A stretch of DNA of 32,651 bases from F1-20-MAGs119 sp964556145 (GTDB lineage Bacteria > Actinomycetota > Acidimicrobiia > Acidimicrobiales > Ilumatobacteraceae). The position numbers and the translations under genes are program-made. Numbering within the stretch: position 1 is the stretch's first letter; every line of letters starts with the position of its first letter. Below are positions 15,021 to 22,610 of the stretch, piece after piece. Where the stretch lies: positions 1 to 32,651 of the forward strand of contig CAZKVD010000009.1 in the NCBI GenBank assembly GCA_964556145.1, given 5' to 3'. A model generated the notes under the pieces. The model searched no databases. It had not been told where the DNA came from and worked only from the letters and a program-made list of their open reading frames with translations.

Positions 15021-16000
15021 CAGTGGTTGTTCGCGCTGATCAGTTCGAAGGCGGCGTCTTCCGGGGGCACGATGTTGATGAGCACACCCGTTCCTTTTTC
15101 GAAGCCCGCCGCGGTGGTGAGCTTTGGCCACAGGTGGACGTGCCAGTGGAAGTTCCCCGAATGGTGCGACGGCGCGGTGTGGAAGACGAGGTTGTAGGCC
15201 ACGTCGCCGAGGGTGTTGTTCAGCATGCGGATCGAATCGCGGATGGCGATGCCGATGGCAGTGAGAACGCCGTCGGTCGAGTCGGTGAGGTGGGCATCGT
15301 GCGACTCGGGGATGATCAGCAGTTCGTAGGGGCTGCCGCTCCAGTAGGGCGCAACCACGACGGCATGTTCCGATTCGAGAACGACGCGCTTGTTGTCGAC
15401 GCGTTCGGCATCGATGGTGGCACAGAGGATGCACCCGCCCTTGAAGCGTTCGAAGGCGCGTTCTTCTTCGAGGATTTCGCCCGGAACAAACGGCAAACCG
15501 AGGATTTGGCCGTGCGGGTGTGCCAGGGATGCGCCCGCTTCGCGTCCGTGGTTGATGAATGCCTGCGTGTATCGAACGTTCGGCGTACGCGCGTGTTCCT
15601 CGAAACGCCGACGCAAGGCTGTCATGACGTCGAGGATCACCTTGTCGGTGAAAGTTCCGACGCCCGCGGTGTGGTCGGGCGTGATGACGAAGACCTCGTG
15701 GATTCCACTGGCGTCGGCCATCGTGTGTACGGGGCCGAGATTGCGCACCGTCAGATTGCCGTCACCTTCGAACGCGGGGAACAGGTTCGGCACGACGCGC
15801 AGCGTCCACTTGCCCTCACTGTCGATCTGCTCGAGGGCCGGCGGAGTCGACTCTTCGTTGCCGGGGCAGAACGGGCACGGGCGACTGGGATCTGCCTCGA
15901 CCTGGGCGACGCGCGGGGCGAAGTCGGTGGGACGCTTGGCGCGATCGGCAACGAGGGTCACCCACCGTCCGGTCAGAGGGTTCAGACGCAACTGGCTCAT
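15020..16000 (-). CDS. galT: Galactose-1-phosphate uridylyltransferase
   Basis: Leloir-pathway enzyme that transfers UMP between UDP-glucose and galactose-1-phosphate; cytoplasmic, 326 aa. The N-terminus reads LRLNPLTGRWVTLVADRAKRP, the normal opening; the zinc-site Cys pair is CPFC (42, 45). The HIT-type catalytic triad is in ASLAHPHGQILG and NFHWHVHLWP. A homologous ADP/UTP-linked nucleotidyltransferase (APA1/GalT-like) is an alternative, but the length and motifs fit GalT. The start overlaps the methyltransferase stop (ATGA). TAGGCT lies 9 bases upstream (minus strand, 16010-16015) inside that gene and could be an internal promoter. No other gal gene lies in the window. Confidence 0.9.
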   Translation of the reverse strand: MSQLRLNPLTGRWVTLVADRAKRPTDFAPRVAQVEADPSRPCPFCPGNEESTPPALEQIDSEGKWTLRVVPNLFPAFEGDGNLTVRNLGPVHTMADASGIHEVFVITPDHTAGVGTFTDKVILDVMTALRRRFEEHARTPNVRYTQAFINHGREAGASLAHPHGQILGLPFVPGEILEEERAFERFKGGCILCATIDAERVDNKRVVLESEHAVVVAPYWSGSPYELLIIPESHDAHLTDSTDGVLTAIGIAIRDSIRMLNNTLGDVAYNLVFHTAPSHHSGNFHWHVHLWPKLTTAAGFEKGTGVLINIVPPEDAAFELISANNH

Positions 16001-16755
16001 CTGCCCCCGAGCCTACGGCGCAGAACGCATACTTGCCGAGCACTGTCCACAAGAAACGGCCGACGACCAAAGTCCTCCCACCGGTCGGTGACAACAAGAC
16101 CCGCATCATGTGCCATCTCATCGATCATTCGGGGTGTTGCGTACCGGATCTGCCAGTGGCGCTCGAGGCCGCCGGCATCGGTGAATCTTCCCGAGGCAGT
16201 GTGCGAGGTTCGATCGATGGTGCTGACGCTCGTCACCGTGCTGCCGTCGGGGCGACGGTGAACATCCGTGACCGGGCCGCTCGCCGCCCGATCATCGTCA
16301 GGGAACACTGCGAACTCCAGGACGATGGCACCACCCGGAGCGAGCGCAGCGGCGGAGTTGCGCAGGCACATCCGTTGTGTGTCGTGCGTCGGCAGATTGA
16401 AAAAGGTGTTGAACGTGCAGAAGACAACCGAGTACGGACCGCCGGGAACATCACCGGCCATGTCGCCACGCACGACGGTGCTCCGCGCGGCAGCCGTTGC
16501 ATCGTGCGCCAGCTTCGACCGCCAAATCGTGAGCATTGCTTCGGACTCATCGATGCCGGTGACCCGTTGCCGCGGGCCGAGTCGATGGGCGAGGGGAACC
16601 GCAATGCGGCCCGTGCCAACCCCCAGTTCCAACAGATTGCCGCCCGAGGCGAGTCGCGCCAGTGTCTCGACCGTGTCGTCAACGTTCGTCACGTCGGCGT
16701 ACCACTCGTCGTACACGTCGGCAAAGGCATCGCCGTACGTCGACTCGGGGTTCAC
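15997..16755 (-). CDS. Class I SAM-dependent methyltransferase
   Basis: A 252-aa methyltransferase. Motif I is LLELGVGTGRIAVPLA (residues 41-56), the SAM-binding loop; the Asp/Glu of motif II lies in VTGIDESEAML. The N-terminus STYGDAFADVYDEWY is common in small bacterial SAM methyltransferases (Methyltransf_25/11 group). Substrate unknown. The start is GTG 16755, supported by TACCGT 7 bases upstream; this gene heads the operon methyltransferase-galT-SRPBCC, with ATGA and TGATG overlaps. Divergent from the cysteine desulfurase gene, whose -10 box overlaps this one. Confidence 0.9.
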   Translation of the reverse strand: MNPESTYGDAFADVYDEWYADVTNVDDTVETLARLASGGNLLELGVGTGRIAVPLAHRLGPRQRVTGIDESEAMLTIWRSKLAHDATAAARSTVVRGDMAGDVPGGPYSVVFCTFNTFFNLPTHDTQRMCLRNSAAALAPGGAIVLEFAVFPDDDRAASGPVTDVHRRPDGSTVTSVSTIDRTSHTASGRFTDAGGLERHWQIRYATPRMIDEMAHDAGLVVTDRWEDFGRRPFLVDSARQVCVLRRRLGGR

Positions 16756-16762
16756 GAAGGCA

Positions 16763-16768
16763 ACGGTA
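16763..16768 (-). promoter_or_regulatory. -10 box TACCGT of the methyltransferase operon
   Basis: TACCGT on the minus strand, 7 bases before GTG 16755. It shares its TA (16767-16768) with the divergent box. Confidence 0.6.
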
Positions 16769-16772
16769 GATT
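16767..16772 (+). promoter_or_regulatory. -10 box TAGATT of the cysteine desulfurase gene
   Basis: TAGATT, 6 bases before ATG 16779. Two bases are shared with the box on the other strand. Confidence 0.6.
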
Positions 16773-16778
16773 GCCGTC

Positions 16779-17945
16779 ATGTCGGCCGACCGCATCTATC
16801 TCGATCATGCGGCAACCACGCCCATGCGTCCCGAGGCAGTGGCCGCGATGCAACCTTTTCTCGATGGCATCTATGCAAACCCCTCGGGGTCGCACCGCTT
16901 TGCGCGCGAGGCGCGCCGAGCCATCGACGAGGCCCGCGACGCGGTGGCCGCTGCGCTCGGTTGCAAGCCGGGTGAGGTCATTTTCACCGGCGGTGGAACC
17001 GAGGGGGACAACGCGGCGATCTTCGGAGCGTTGCGCAGGTTCGCCGCGCGTGGTGCTTCCGCCCGCGCGGTCTGCAGTGCCGCCGAACATCACGCAGTGC
17101 TGCACTGCGTCGAACACGCCCACGGCGAGGTTGTCGGAACCGACGCAAATGGTTGCATCGATCCGGTCGCGCTCGGCGATGTTCTTCGTCGACTCGTTGC
17201 CGACAACGTCGTGCCCGTTGTCTCGGTGATGGCAGTGAACAACGAGGTCGGCAGCATCACCCCACTTGCCGACGTTGCGCGACTCGTGCGATCGATCGCT
17301 CCGAATGCGGTGCTGCATTCCGATGCGGTGCAGGCTGCCTGTTGGCTCGACCTTGCGCCGATCATGGCCAACTGCGACATGGCCGCCCTGTCGTCGCACA
17401 AGTTCGGTGGACCCAAGGGCACCGGCGTCATGTTCCAGCGCGACGGTGTCGACATCGAACCGTTGATCTTCGGCGGCGGCCAGGAACGTGACCGGCGCAG
17501 CGGAACGCACAACGTCGCGGGCATCGTCGCCACCGCGGCTTCCCTGGTGGCCACGGTCGCCGATCGTGAAAGCGAAGTCGCCCGTGTGGCGGCCCTGCGT
17601 GAAGAACTCGTCGCCGGTCTCGTGGCGATCGGCGGTGTCACGCCCACGATTCCGGCCGATCGCAGCGTCCCCGGAATCGCCCACGTGTGCATCGAGGGCA
17701 TCGAAAACGAGGCGCTGCTCTATCTGCTCGATGAATCGAACCTGTGCGCATCTGCGGCCTCGGCCTGTGCCAGCGGGGCCATGGAACCCTCGCATGTACT
17801 GGCCGCGATGGGCGTTTCCCGCGACTTGGCGGGCGGTGCGCTGCGGCTCAGCCTCGGCCACACAACGACGCGGAACGACGTCGTGTCGGCAATCGGCATC
17901 GTCGGTACGGCTGTCGCGCGCCTGCGCAGTCACAAGCGCAGTTGA
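16779..17945 (+). CDS. Cysteine desulfurase (NifS/IscS-like)
   Basis: PLP enzyme of 388 aa that takes sulfur from cysteine as a persulfide. The start MSADRIYLDHAATTPMRP and TGGGTEGDNAAI are typical; the PLP Lys is K208 in SSHKFGGPKG, and the catalytic Cys is C330 in ASACASGAMEPSHVL. The Cys lies on the long mobile loop of the IscS/NifS group (group I). Position directly before mnmA suggests that it supplies sulfur for tRNA 2-thiouridine, though Fe-S work is possible. ATG 16779 follows a -10 box by 6 bases. The gap to mnmA is 23 bases, with a separate -10 box there. Confidence 0.93.
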   Translation: MSADRIYLDHAATTPMRPEAVAAMQPFLDGIYANPSGSHRFAREARRAIDEARDAVAAALGCKPGEVIFTGGGTEGDNAAIFGALRRFAARGASARAVCSAAEHHAVLHCVEHAHGEVVGTDANGCIDPVALGDVLRRLVADNVVPVVSVMAVNNEVGSITPLADVARLVRSIAPNAVLHSDAVQAACWLDLAPIMANCDMAALSSHKFGGPKGTGVMFQRDGVDIEPLIFGGGQERDRRSGTHNVAGIVATAASLVATVADRESEVARVAALREELVAGLVAIGGVTPTIPADRSVPGIAHVCIEGIENEALLYLLDESNLCASAASACASGAMEPSHVLAAMGVSRDLAGGALRLSLGHTTTRNDVVSAIGIVGTAVARLRSHKRS

Positions 17946-17956
17946 CGAAGCGTCCT

Positions 17957-17962
17957 TAGACT
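17957..17962 (+). promoter_or_regulatory. -10 box TAGACT of leaderless mnmA promoter
   Basis: TAGACT, 6 bases before ATG 17969, within the 23-base gap after the desulfurase stop. Confidence 0.6.
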
Positions 17963-17968
17963 TTCCCC

Positions 17969-19057
17969 ATGAAGGTTCTCGTCGCGATGTCGGGTGGTGT
18001 TGACTCGTCGGTTGCTGCCGCACTGATGCAGCGCGAGGGCCACCAGGTCGTTGGGGTGACGATGCGGCTGTGGGGCGGCGAAAGCGACACGGGTTGCTGC
18101 TCGGTCTCCGACGTCGACGATGCCCGCCGCGTCGCGCAGCAGCTCGGTATCGACCACCTTGTTTTCAACTTCACCGAGGACTTCCAGGAAAAGGTCGTCG
18201 ATCCCTACGTCGGGGCGCATGCGGCCGGCATCACGCCCAATCCGTGCATCGAGTGCAACCGCAGCCTCAAATTCTCGCGCCTCACCGAACGCGCCGATGC
18301 TCTCGGCTTCGATGCGGTGGTCACGGGCCATCATGCGCGGATCGCGCGCAACGACCGGGGAGACCTGCGTGTGCACCGGGGTGGCGATTCGGCAAAGGAT
18401 CAGTCGTACGTCGTGCACATGCTCGCCGGGCGCGAACTCGAGCGCACGCTCTTTCCGGTGGGCCACATGACCAAGGCCGAAGTGAGACGCATCGCAGGGG
18501 AACTGGGTCTGCGTACCGCGAACAAGCCCGACAGCCAGGACGTTTGCTTCATCTCCACCACGGGTGGTCGCGAGACGTTTCTCGGTCACCGCATTCCGTT
18601 CCATCAAGCCCGTGTGGTCGACACGTCGGGCGAGCAAGTCGGCGAAGTTGATGCGGTCGAACTGGTGACGATCGGACAGCGTCGTGGCATCGGTTTGTAC
18701 AAGACCGAGGCCAAGCGATTCGTCGTCGATGTCGACACACAGGCACGCACCGTGGTTGTGGGCACCGAATCGGATCTGCAACGCACCGGTCTGGCGCTGC
18801 ACTCAATGGTGTGGGCAGGTGGCGTTGCCGAGCCCGGGCGCTATCGCGTGCAGTGCAGTGCACACGGCGCCTCCATGCCGTGCTCGGTTCAGGTTCTCGA
18901 TGACGATCGCGTGCAAGTCACGCTTGATCAGCCCCATCGACGTGTGGCTCCGGGGCAAAGCGCCGTGTTGTTCGACGAGTCCGATTCCTACGTCGTGGCG
19001 GGTGGCTTGGTGAGTGCGTCGAGTGCCTGGCCCGTCAGCGTGGGCGCCACCGCATAA
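17969..19057 (+). CDS. mnmA: tRNA-specific 2-thiouridylase (MnmA)
   Basis: Thiolates uridine 34 of Lys, Glu and Gln tRNAs. Length is 362 aa, normal. The PP-loop SGGVDSS (~8-14) binds ATP, TPNPCIECNRSLKF holds the first catalytic Cys, and PDSQDVCFI the second (which carries the persulfide). The C-terminal part (QRRGIGL... onward) is the beta-barrel PUA-like region. The cysteine desulfurase upstream is the likely sulfur donor. The last 70 bases overlap the end of the membrane protein gene on the other strand. Confidence 0.95.
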   Translation: MKVLVAMSGGVDSSVAAALMQREGHQVVGVTMRLWGGESDTGCCSVSDVDDARRVAQQLGIDHLVFNFTEDFQEKVVDPYVGAHAAGITPNPCIECNRSLKFSRLTERADALGFDAVVTGHHARIARNDRGDLRVHRGGDSAKDQSYVVHMLAGRELERTLFPVGHMTKAEVRRIAGELGLRTANKPDSQDVCFISTTGGRETFLGHRIPFHQARVVDTSGEQVGEVDAVELVTIGQRRGIGLYKTEAKRFVVDVDTQARTVVVGTESDLQRTGLALHSMVWAGGVAEPGRYRVQCSAHGASMPCSVQVLDDDRVQVTLDQPHRRVAPGQSAVLFDESDSYVVAGGLVSASSAWPVSVGATA

Positions 19058-19890
19058 CCACGCACGTGCACCGCGTCGAGCGTGCCCAGCATCCGTGACA
19101 GGTAGGGGCTGAGTGCAAGGTTCTCGGCGTCGCGCAATGACACGATGACAAGCGATCCTCGAGCGACCCCCGACAGATCGAGTGCCTCGCCGGGAAGATC
19201 GGCAACCCGAACCGAGGTCACCGTGTGGGCTTTCACCATGAAGGTCTCGGCCAACAGGACGTGGTCGTGCACGACGACCCCTGCAGGAACCACCACCAAC
19301 CAGCGCCGCGAAAAACGGTGCAGACGTGGCGCTGCAATCCACAAGAGGCCCGCGGCGACAAGTCCGGTGATGGGGGCAAGCCACCACACTTCGCCACCGA
19401 GCGCAAAGAGAAAGCCGGCAAGCGCTGCGGTGGTGATGAGCCACGTGAGGGTGATCGGGGCAACCTGGGGCACCGGAACGCGCAGTGGCAAGCGGCGTTC
19501 GGCGCCGTACGCCGCGGCTTGCACGTGAGCGGCGGAGTAGTCGGGAAGGAATGCCGAAAAAGTGGCAATGACGGCCAGCGCGACCGATACGAGTGGCCAC
19601 GCCAGTGGAGCGTCGGCAAGACCCGGTCTCGCAAGAGTTGCCGTCACGAGACCGATGACCGCAATCGGTGCAACGCAACGAATCGCCGTCAGCGAGATTG
19701 GTGACAGCCAGGCCGCTGCGCCGACGCCGATCGCCCACAAGACCCAAGCCGCCACGGTGAACGCACCTTGGGCGGTGCGTCCCGATTCGGCGAGCGCGTC
19801 GCCGAGGGGCCCGGGAACGATGGCGAGCGCTACCCATGCGATACGCACGATCCACACCGATGTCAGGCGCAAGTTGGTGTCCGTCTTCAT
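18988..19890 (-). CDS. Multi-pass membrane protein of unknown function
   Basis: A 300-aa protein with about six hydrophobic segments: near 15-30, 45-60, 68-85, 95-115, 150-170 and 172-190. From ~195 on a soluble, mostly beta-strand domain follows (RFSRRWLVVVPAGVVVHDHVLLAETF...), with no named motif. The layout is helices then a cytoplasmic-looking or PH-like strand domain; I recognise no family. ATG 19890 was chosen; AACATT lies 6 bases upstream, a weak -10 candidate. Its 3' end overlaps mnmA by 70 bases, which is long, yet both frames are clearly coding. Divergent from ligA. Confidence 0.75.
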   Translation of the reverse strand: MKTDTNLRLTSVWIVRIAWVALAIVPGPLGDALAESGRTAQGAFTVAAWVLWAIGVGAAAWLSPISLTAIRCVAPIAVIGLVTATLARPGLADAPLAWPLVSVALAVIATFSAFLPDYSAAHVQAAAYGAERRLPLRVPVPQVAPITLTWLITTAALAGFLFALGGEVWWLAPITGLVAAGLLWIAAPRLHRFSRRWLVVVPAGVVVHDHVLLAETFMVKAHTVTSVRVADLPGEALDLSGVARGSLVIVSLRDAENLALSPYLSRMLGTLDAVHVRGYAVAPTLTGQALDALTKPPATT

Positions 19891-19914
19891 TCCGACAATG
19901 TTCTACCCGATTGG

Positions 19915-19920
19915 TACGGT
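19915..19920 (+). promoter_or_regulatory. -10 box TACGGT of leaderless ligA promoter
   Basis: TACGGT, 7 bases before GTG 19928, which fixes the ligA start. Confidence 0.6.
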
Positions 19921-19927
19921 GAAACCC

Positions 19928-22034
19928 GTGGCGTCGAAGAAGGCAAAGTCCGCACGCCCCTCGGCTGCGGGGGTGGCGCTGCGCATCGCCGAACTGCGCG
20001 AAACCATCGCCCACCACAACCAGGCCTATTACGGCCACGATGCGCCCGAAATCAGCGACGCTGAATACGACGAGCTCGTTCGCGAGTTGGCCGAACTCGA
20101 GTCCACCAATCCCAACCTCTTCAGTGCCGAGTCGCCGACNNNNNNNNNNGACACAAACCATTGGCGGGCCCGTCTTCACCACATTTGCGCCGGTCACCCA
20201 TGCGATCCCCATGACCAGCCTCGACAACGCCATGGACGAGGACGAACTTCGTGCGTGGGGTGATCGTGTGGCCAAGGGTCTCGATGGCGCCGCTGCGCGC
20301 TTCGTGTGCGAGCTGAAGATCGATGGCCTCGCAATCAGCATTCGATACGAAAATGGAGACCTTGTTCAGGCCGCAACGCGTGGTGACGGACGTGTCGGTG
20401 AAGACGTCACTGCAAACATCGCAACCATTGCCGCGGTTCCGAAGAAGTTGATCGTGAAGAACGGTCAGGTGCCCGCGGTTCTCGAAGTCCGCGGCGAGGT
20501 TTACATGCCGATCGCTGCATTCGAAAAGTTGCGTGCGGCCAAGGAAGCCGAGAATGCCGAACGAATTGCCGCGGGCCGCAAACCCGAACCCGTGCCGGTC
20601 AATCCCCGCAATGCGGGTGCCGGTTCTTTGCGCCAGAAGAATCCCGCCGTCACCGCGCAACGCGAGTTGTCGTTCTGGGCCTACCAAGTTGGCGACACGA
20701 GCGGTGTTTCGTCGTTCGATTCGCACAAGGACACGCTCGACTATCTCGCGGGTCTCGGATTCCCCGTCAACCCTGCCATCAAGCGCGTCGACTCGTTCGC
20801 CGATGTCGTGGCCTTTTGTCACGAGTGGCGCGACAAACGCGACACGCTCGGCTACGAAATCGACGGTGCGGTGGTCAAGGTCGATTCCCTTGCCCAGCGC
20901 GAGCAACTGGGTTTCACCAGCCGTGCCCCACGCTGGGCAATTGCCTTCAAATTCCCGCCCGAAGAGCGCACAACCATCCTCCGCGACATCCAGATTTCGG
21001 TCGGTCGCACCGGTCGAGTCACCCCTTTTGCGGTCCTCGAGCCCGTATTTGTCGGGGGATCCACGGTCGGCATGGCCACCCTTCACAACCGTGCCCAGGT
21101 GGCGGCAAAAGACGTTCGTCCTGGCGACACCGTGATCGTGCGCAAGGCGGGCGACGTCATTCCCGAGGTCGTCGGACCGGTGCTGGCCAAGCGCCCGAAG
21201 ACCTGCGCGCCGTGGACGTTTCCCGCATCGTGTCCGTGCCCGCTCGACACCGAGCTGGTGCAGGTCGAAGGTGAAGCCGACACGCGCTGTGTCGAACCGT
21301 CGTGTCCGTTCCAGCGCGACCAACGCATCATCTACTTCGCATCGCGCGGCGGCATGGACATCGAAGGGCTCGGTGAGCGCACGGTGTTCGCGCTGTCCGA
21401 TGCGGGCTTTGTCGAAGACGTCGGCGACATCTATTCGCTCACCGAAGAGCAGTTGTTGCAGATCGAAGGCTTCGGCAAAATCAGTGCGCAGAAACTTCTC
21501 GCCGGAATCGATGCGTCACGTCACCGTCCGTTGCCGAAGTTGTTGACTGCACTCGGTGTCAAACATCTCGGTCCGGCCGCATCCGAATCGTTGTCGTCGG
21601 CATTCGGTTCGCTCGATGTGATCGCATCCGCATCGGTCGACGACCTTGCATCCGTCGACGGAGTCGGGGATGTCATCGCGAATTCGATTCGCTCGTGGTT
21701 CGACAAGCCGGCCAACGTTCGACTCATCGACAAGTTGCGCGATGCCCGAGTTGAGTTCGGCAACGTCGAACGCACGACGCTGCCACAAGTGCTCGCCGGC
21801 AAGGCCGTGGTGGTCACCGGCACGCTCGAGGGCTTCTCTCGCGAGGAAGCCGAGGCGGCAATCAAGCAGCGCGGGGGCAAAAGCCCGGGAAGCGTGTCGG
21901 CAAAGACTTTTGCCGTGGTGGTCGGGGCCGAACCGGGGGCTTCGAAGCTGACAAAAGCCGAAGCTTTGGGAATCCCGGTACTGGATGAAGCGGGTTTCAG
22001 GGTGCTGCTTGACACCGGCGAGCGTCCGGCGTGA
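19928..22034 (+). CDS. ligA: NAD-dependent DNA ligase (LigA), interrupted by an assembly gap
   Basis: Seals nicks in DNA with NAD+ as cofactor. Domains: Ia (RETIAHHNQAYYGHDAPEISDAEYDELV), adenylation domain with CELKIDGLAISI (active Lys in KIDG), OB fold, a Cys4 zinc finger (CAPW...CPC...RCVEPSCPF), HhH repeats, and a BRCT domain at the end (LAGKAVVVTGTLEGF). The N10 at 20140-20149 puts the two halves in different frames. The bases on both sides overlap by GAC; merging them gives S-P-T-Q-T-I-G-G, which matches the conserved SPTQ motif, restores the frame and gives 697 aa. So the gene is very probably intact and the gap artificial. Start GTG 19928 follows the -10 box by 7 bases. Confidence 0.95.
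20140..20149. other. Assembly gap (10 N) inside ligA
   Basis: Ten N. The left edge ends in GAC and the right edge begins with GAC, so the contigs probably abut or overlap by three bases and the Ns stand for no real sequence. Confidence 0.9.
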
Positions 22035-22055
22035 GCCGACGTTGAGTCGGGCTCA
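22032..22055. terminator. Hairpin between ligA and the Ig-like gene (possible terminator)
   Basis: TGAGCCGAC pairs with GTCGGGCTCA (one bulged G at 22049), loop of five bases. The stem base is formed by the two facing stop codons. No U-run follows on either strand. Confidence 0.35.
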
Positions 22056-22538
22056 GTCGACGCTGAATTCCCAGGTGTACGACTTTGCCTTGTCGCGCGT
22101 CTCGGTGATCTTCCAGAAGAACACACGCGCGCTGTGCCTTCCCTGACCGAGTTCCTCGACGGGTGCACCATCTTGTGGAAGAAACGACAGCGTGAAGTTG
22201 CCGGGGTCGTAGACGGCTGTCGGCGGAAGATCGATTTGTTCGCCGGGCTTCGGTTGCTTGCCGTCGGCTTGAAGCTCGTCGAGGCGAGTTGTTGGTATCT
22301 CGACACCGTCGACGATGAGCGCACCTTGATAGCCGTCGATGAAGTCGATACGTATCTCGGATTGACGAAGAACTTTCTCGTTGTTCGCCGGTGACATGTT
22401 CTCGATCTCGTCGGGAAGGTTCAGCGCATCGCGTCCGGTGGTGGCGGCATTGAGACCAAAGATGATGAAAATCAGGCCTACGGAGACCCCAAAGCTGGCG
22501 AAAAGTGCCGACTTGTTGAGTTTTCGCCGTGTTTTCAC
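22053..22538 (-). CDS. Membrane-anchored protein with an Ig-like extracellular domain
   Basis: A 161-aa protein. A basic N-terminus (VKTRRKLNK) is followed by one hydrophobic segment (ALFASFGVSVGLIFIIFGL, ~11-29), then a region opening IENMSPANNEKVLRQSEIRIDF, like the first strands of Big_5/CopC-type Ig folds; the rest (HSARVFFWKITETRDKAKSYTWEFSV) is strand-rich. This predicts an inner-membrane anchored, extracellular domain. The start GTG 22538 is chosen because CAGAAT lies 6 bases upstream and the basic-hydrophobic layout begins there. It does not have CopC copper-binding His residues in the N-terminus. Divergent from the PASTA pseudokinase gene; a shared cell-envelope role is possible but not shown. 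Confidence 0.75.
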   Translation of the reverse strand: MKTRRKLNKSALFASFGVSVGLIFIIFGLNAATTGRDALNLPDEIENMSPANNEKVLRQSEIRIDFIDGYQGALIVDGVEIPTTRLDELQADGKQPKPGEQIDLPPTAVYDPGNFTLSFLPQDGAPVEELGQGRHSARVFFWKITETRDKAKSYTWEFSVD

Positions 22539-22544
22539 GCTCTC

Positions 22545-22550
22545 ATTCTG
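22545..22550 (-). promoter_or_regulatory. -10 box CAGAAT of the Ig-like gene
   Basis: CAGAAT on the minus strand, 6 bases before GTG 22538. It lacks the first T of TANNNT. Confidence 0.4.
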
Positions 22551-22600
22551 ACGCGTTGTGGCGGAAAATGCCCCTCCGGCGACTAGTTTCTTTCTGCCCC

Positions 22601-22610
22601 NNNNNNNNNN
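22601..22610. other. Assembly gap (10 N) at the start of the PASTA pseudokinase gene
   Basis: Ten N directly before ATG 22611. Unlike the ligA gap, the edges show no overlap, so real bases may be missing here. TAGTTT (22584-22589) on the left is a -10 candidate whose true distance to the start is unknown. Confidence 0.85.

Noticed and set aside
15023..16261. 412-residue plus-strand frame
   Set aside because: It is antisense to galT, which has all catalytic motifs.
20140..20149. ligA frameshift as a real pseudogene
   Set aside because: The frame change occurs exactly at a run of N, and merging the three-base overlap restores the conserved SPTQ motif.
20121..22324. Large minus-strand frames across ligA
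   Set aside because: Shadows of ligA and adjoining coding sequence; no domain was recognisable.
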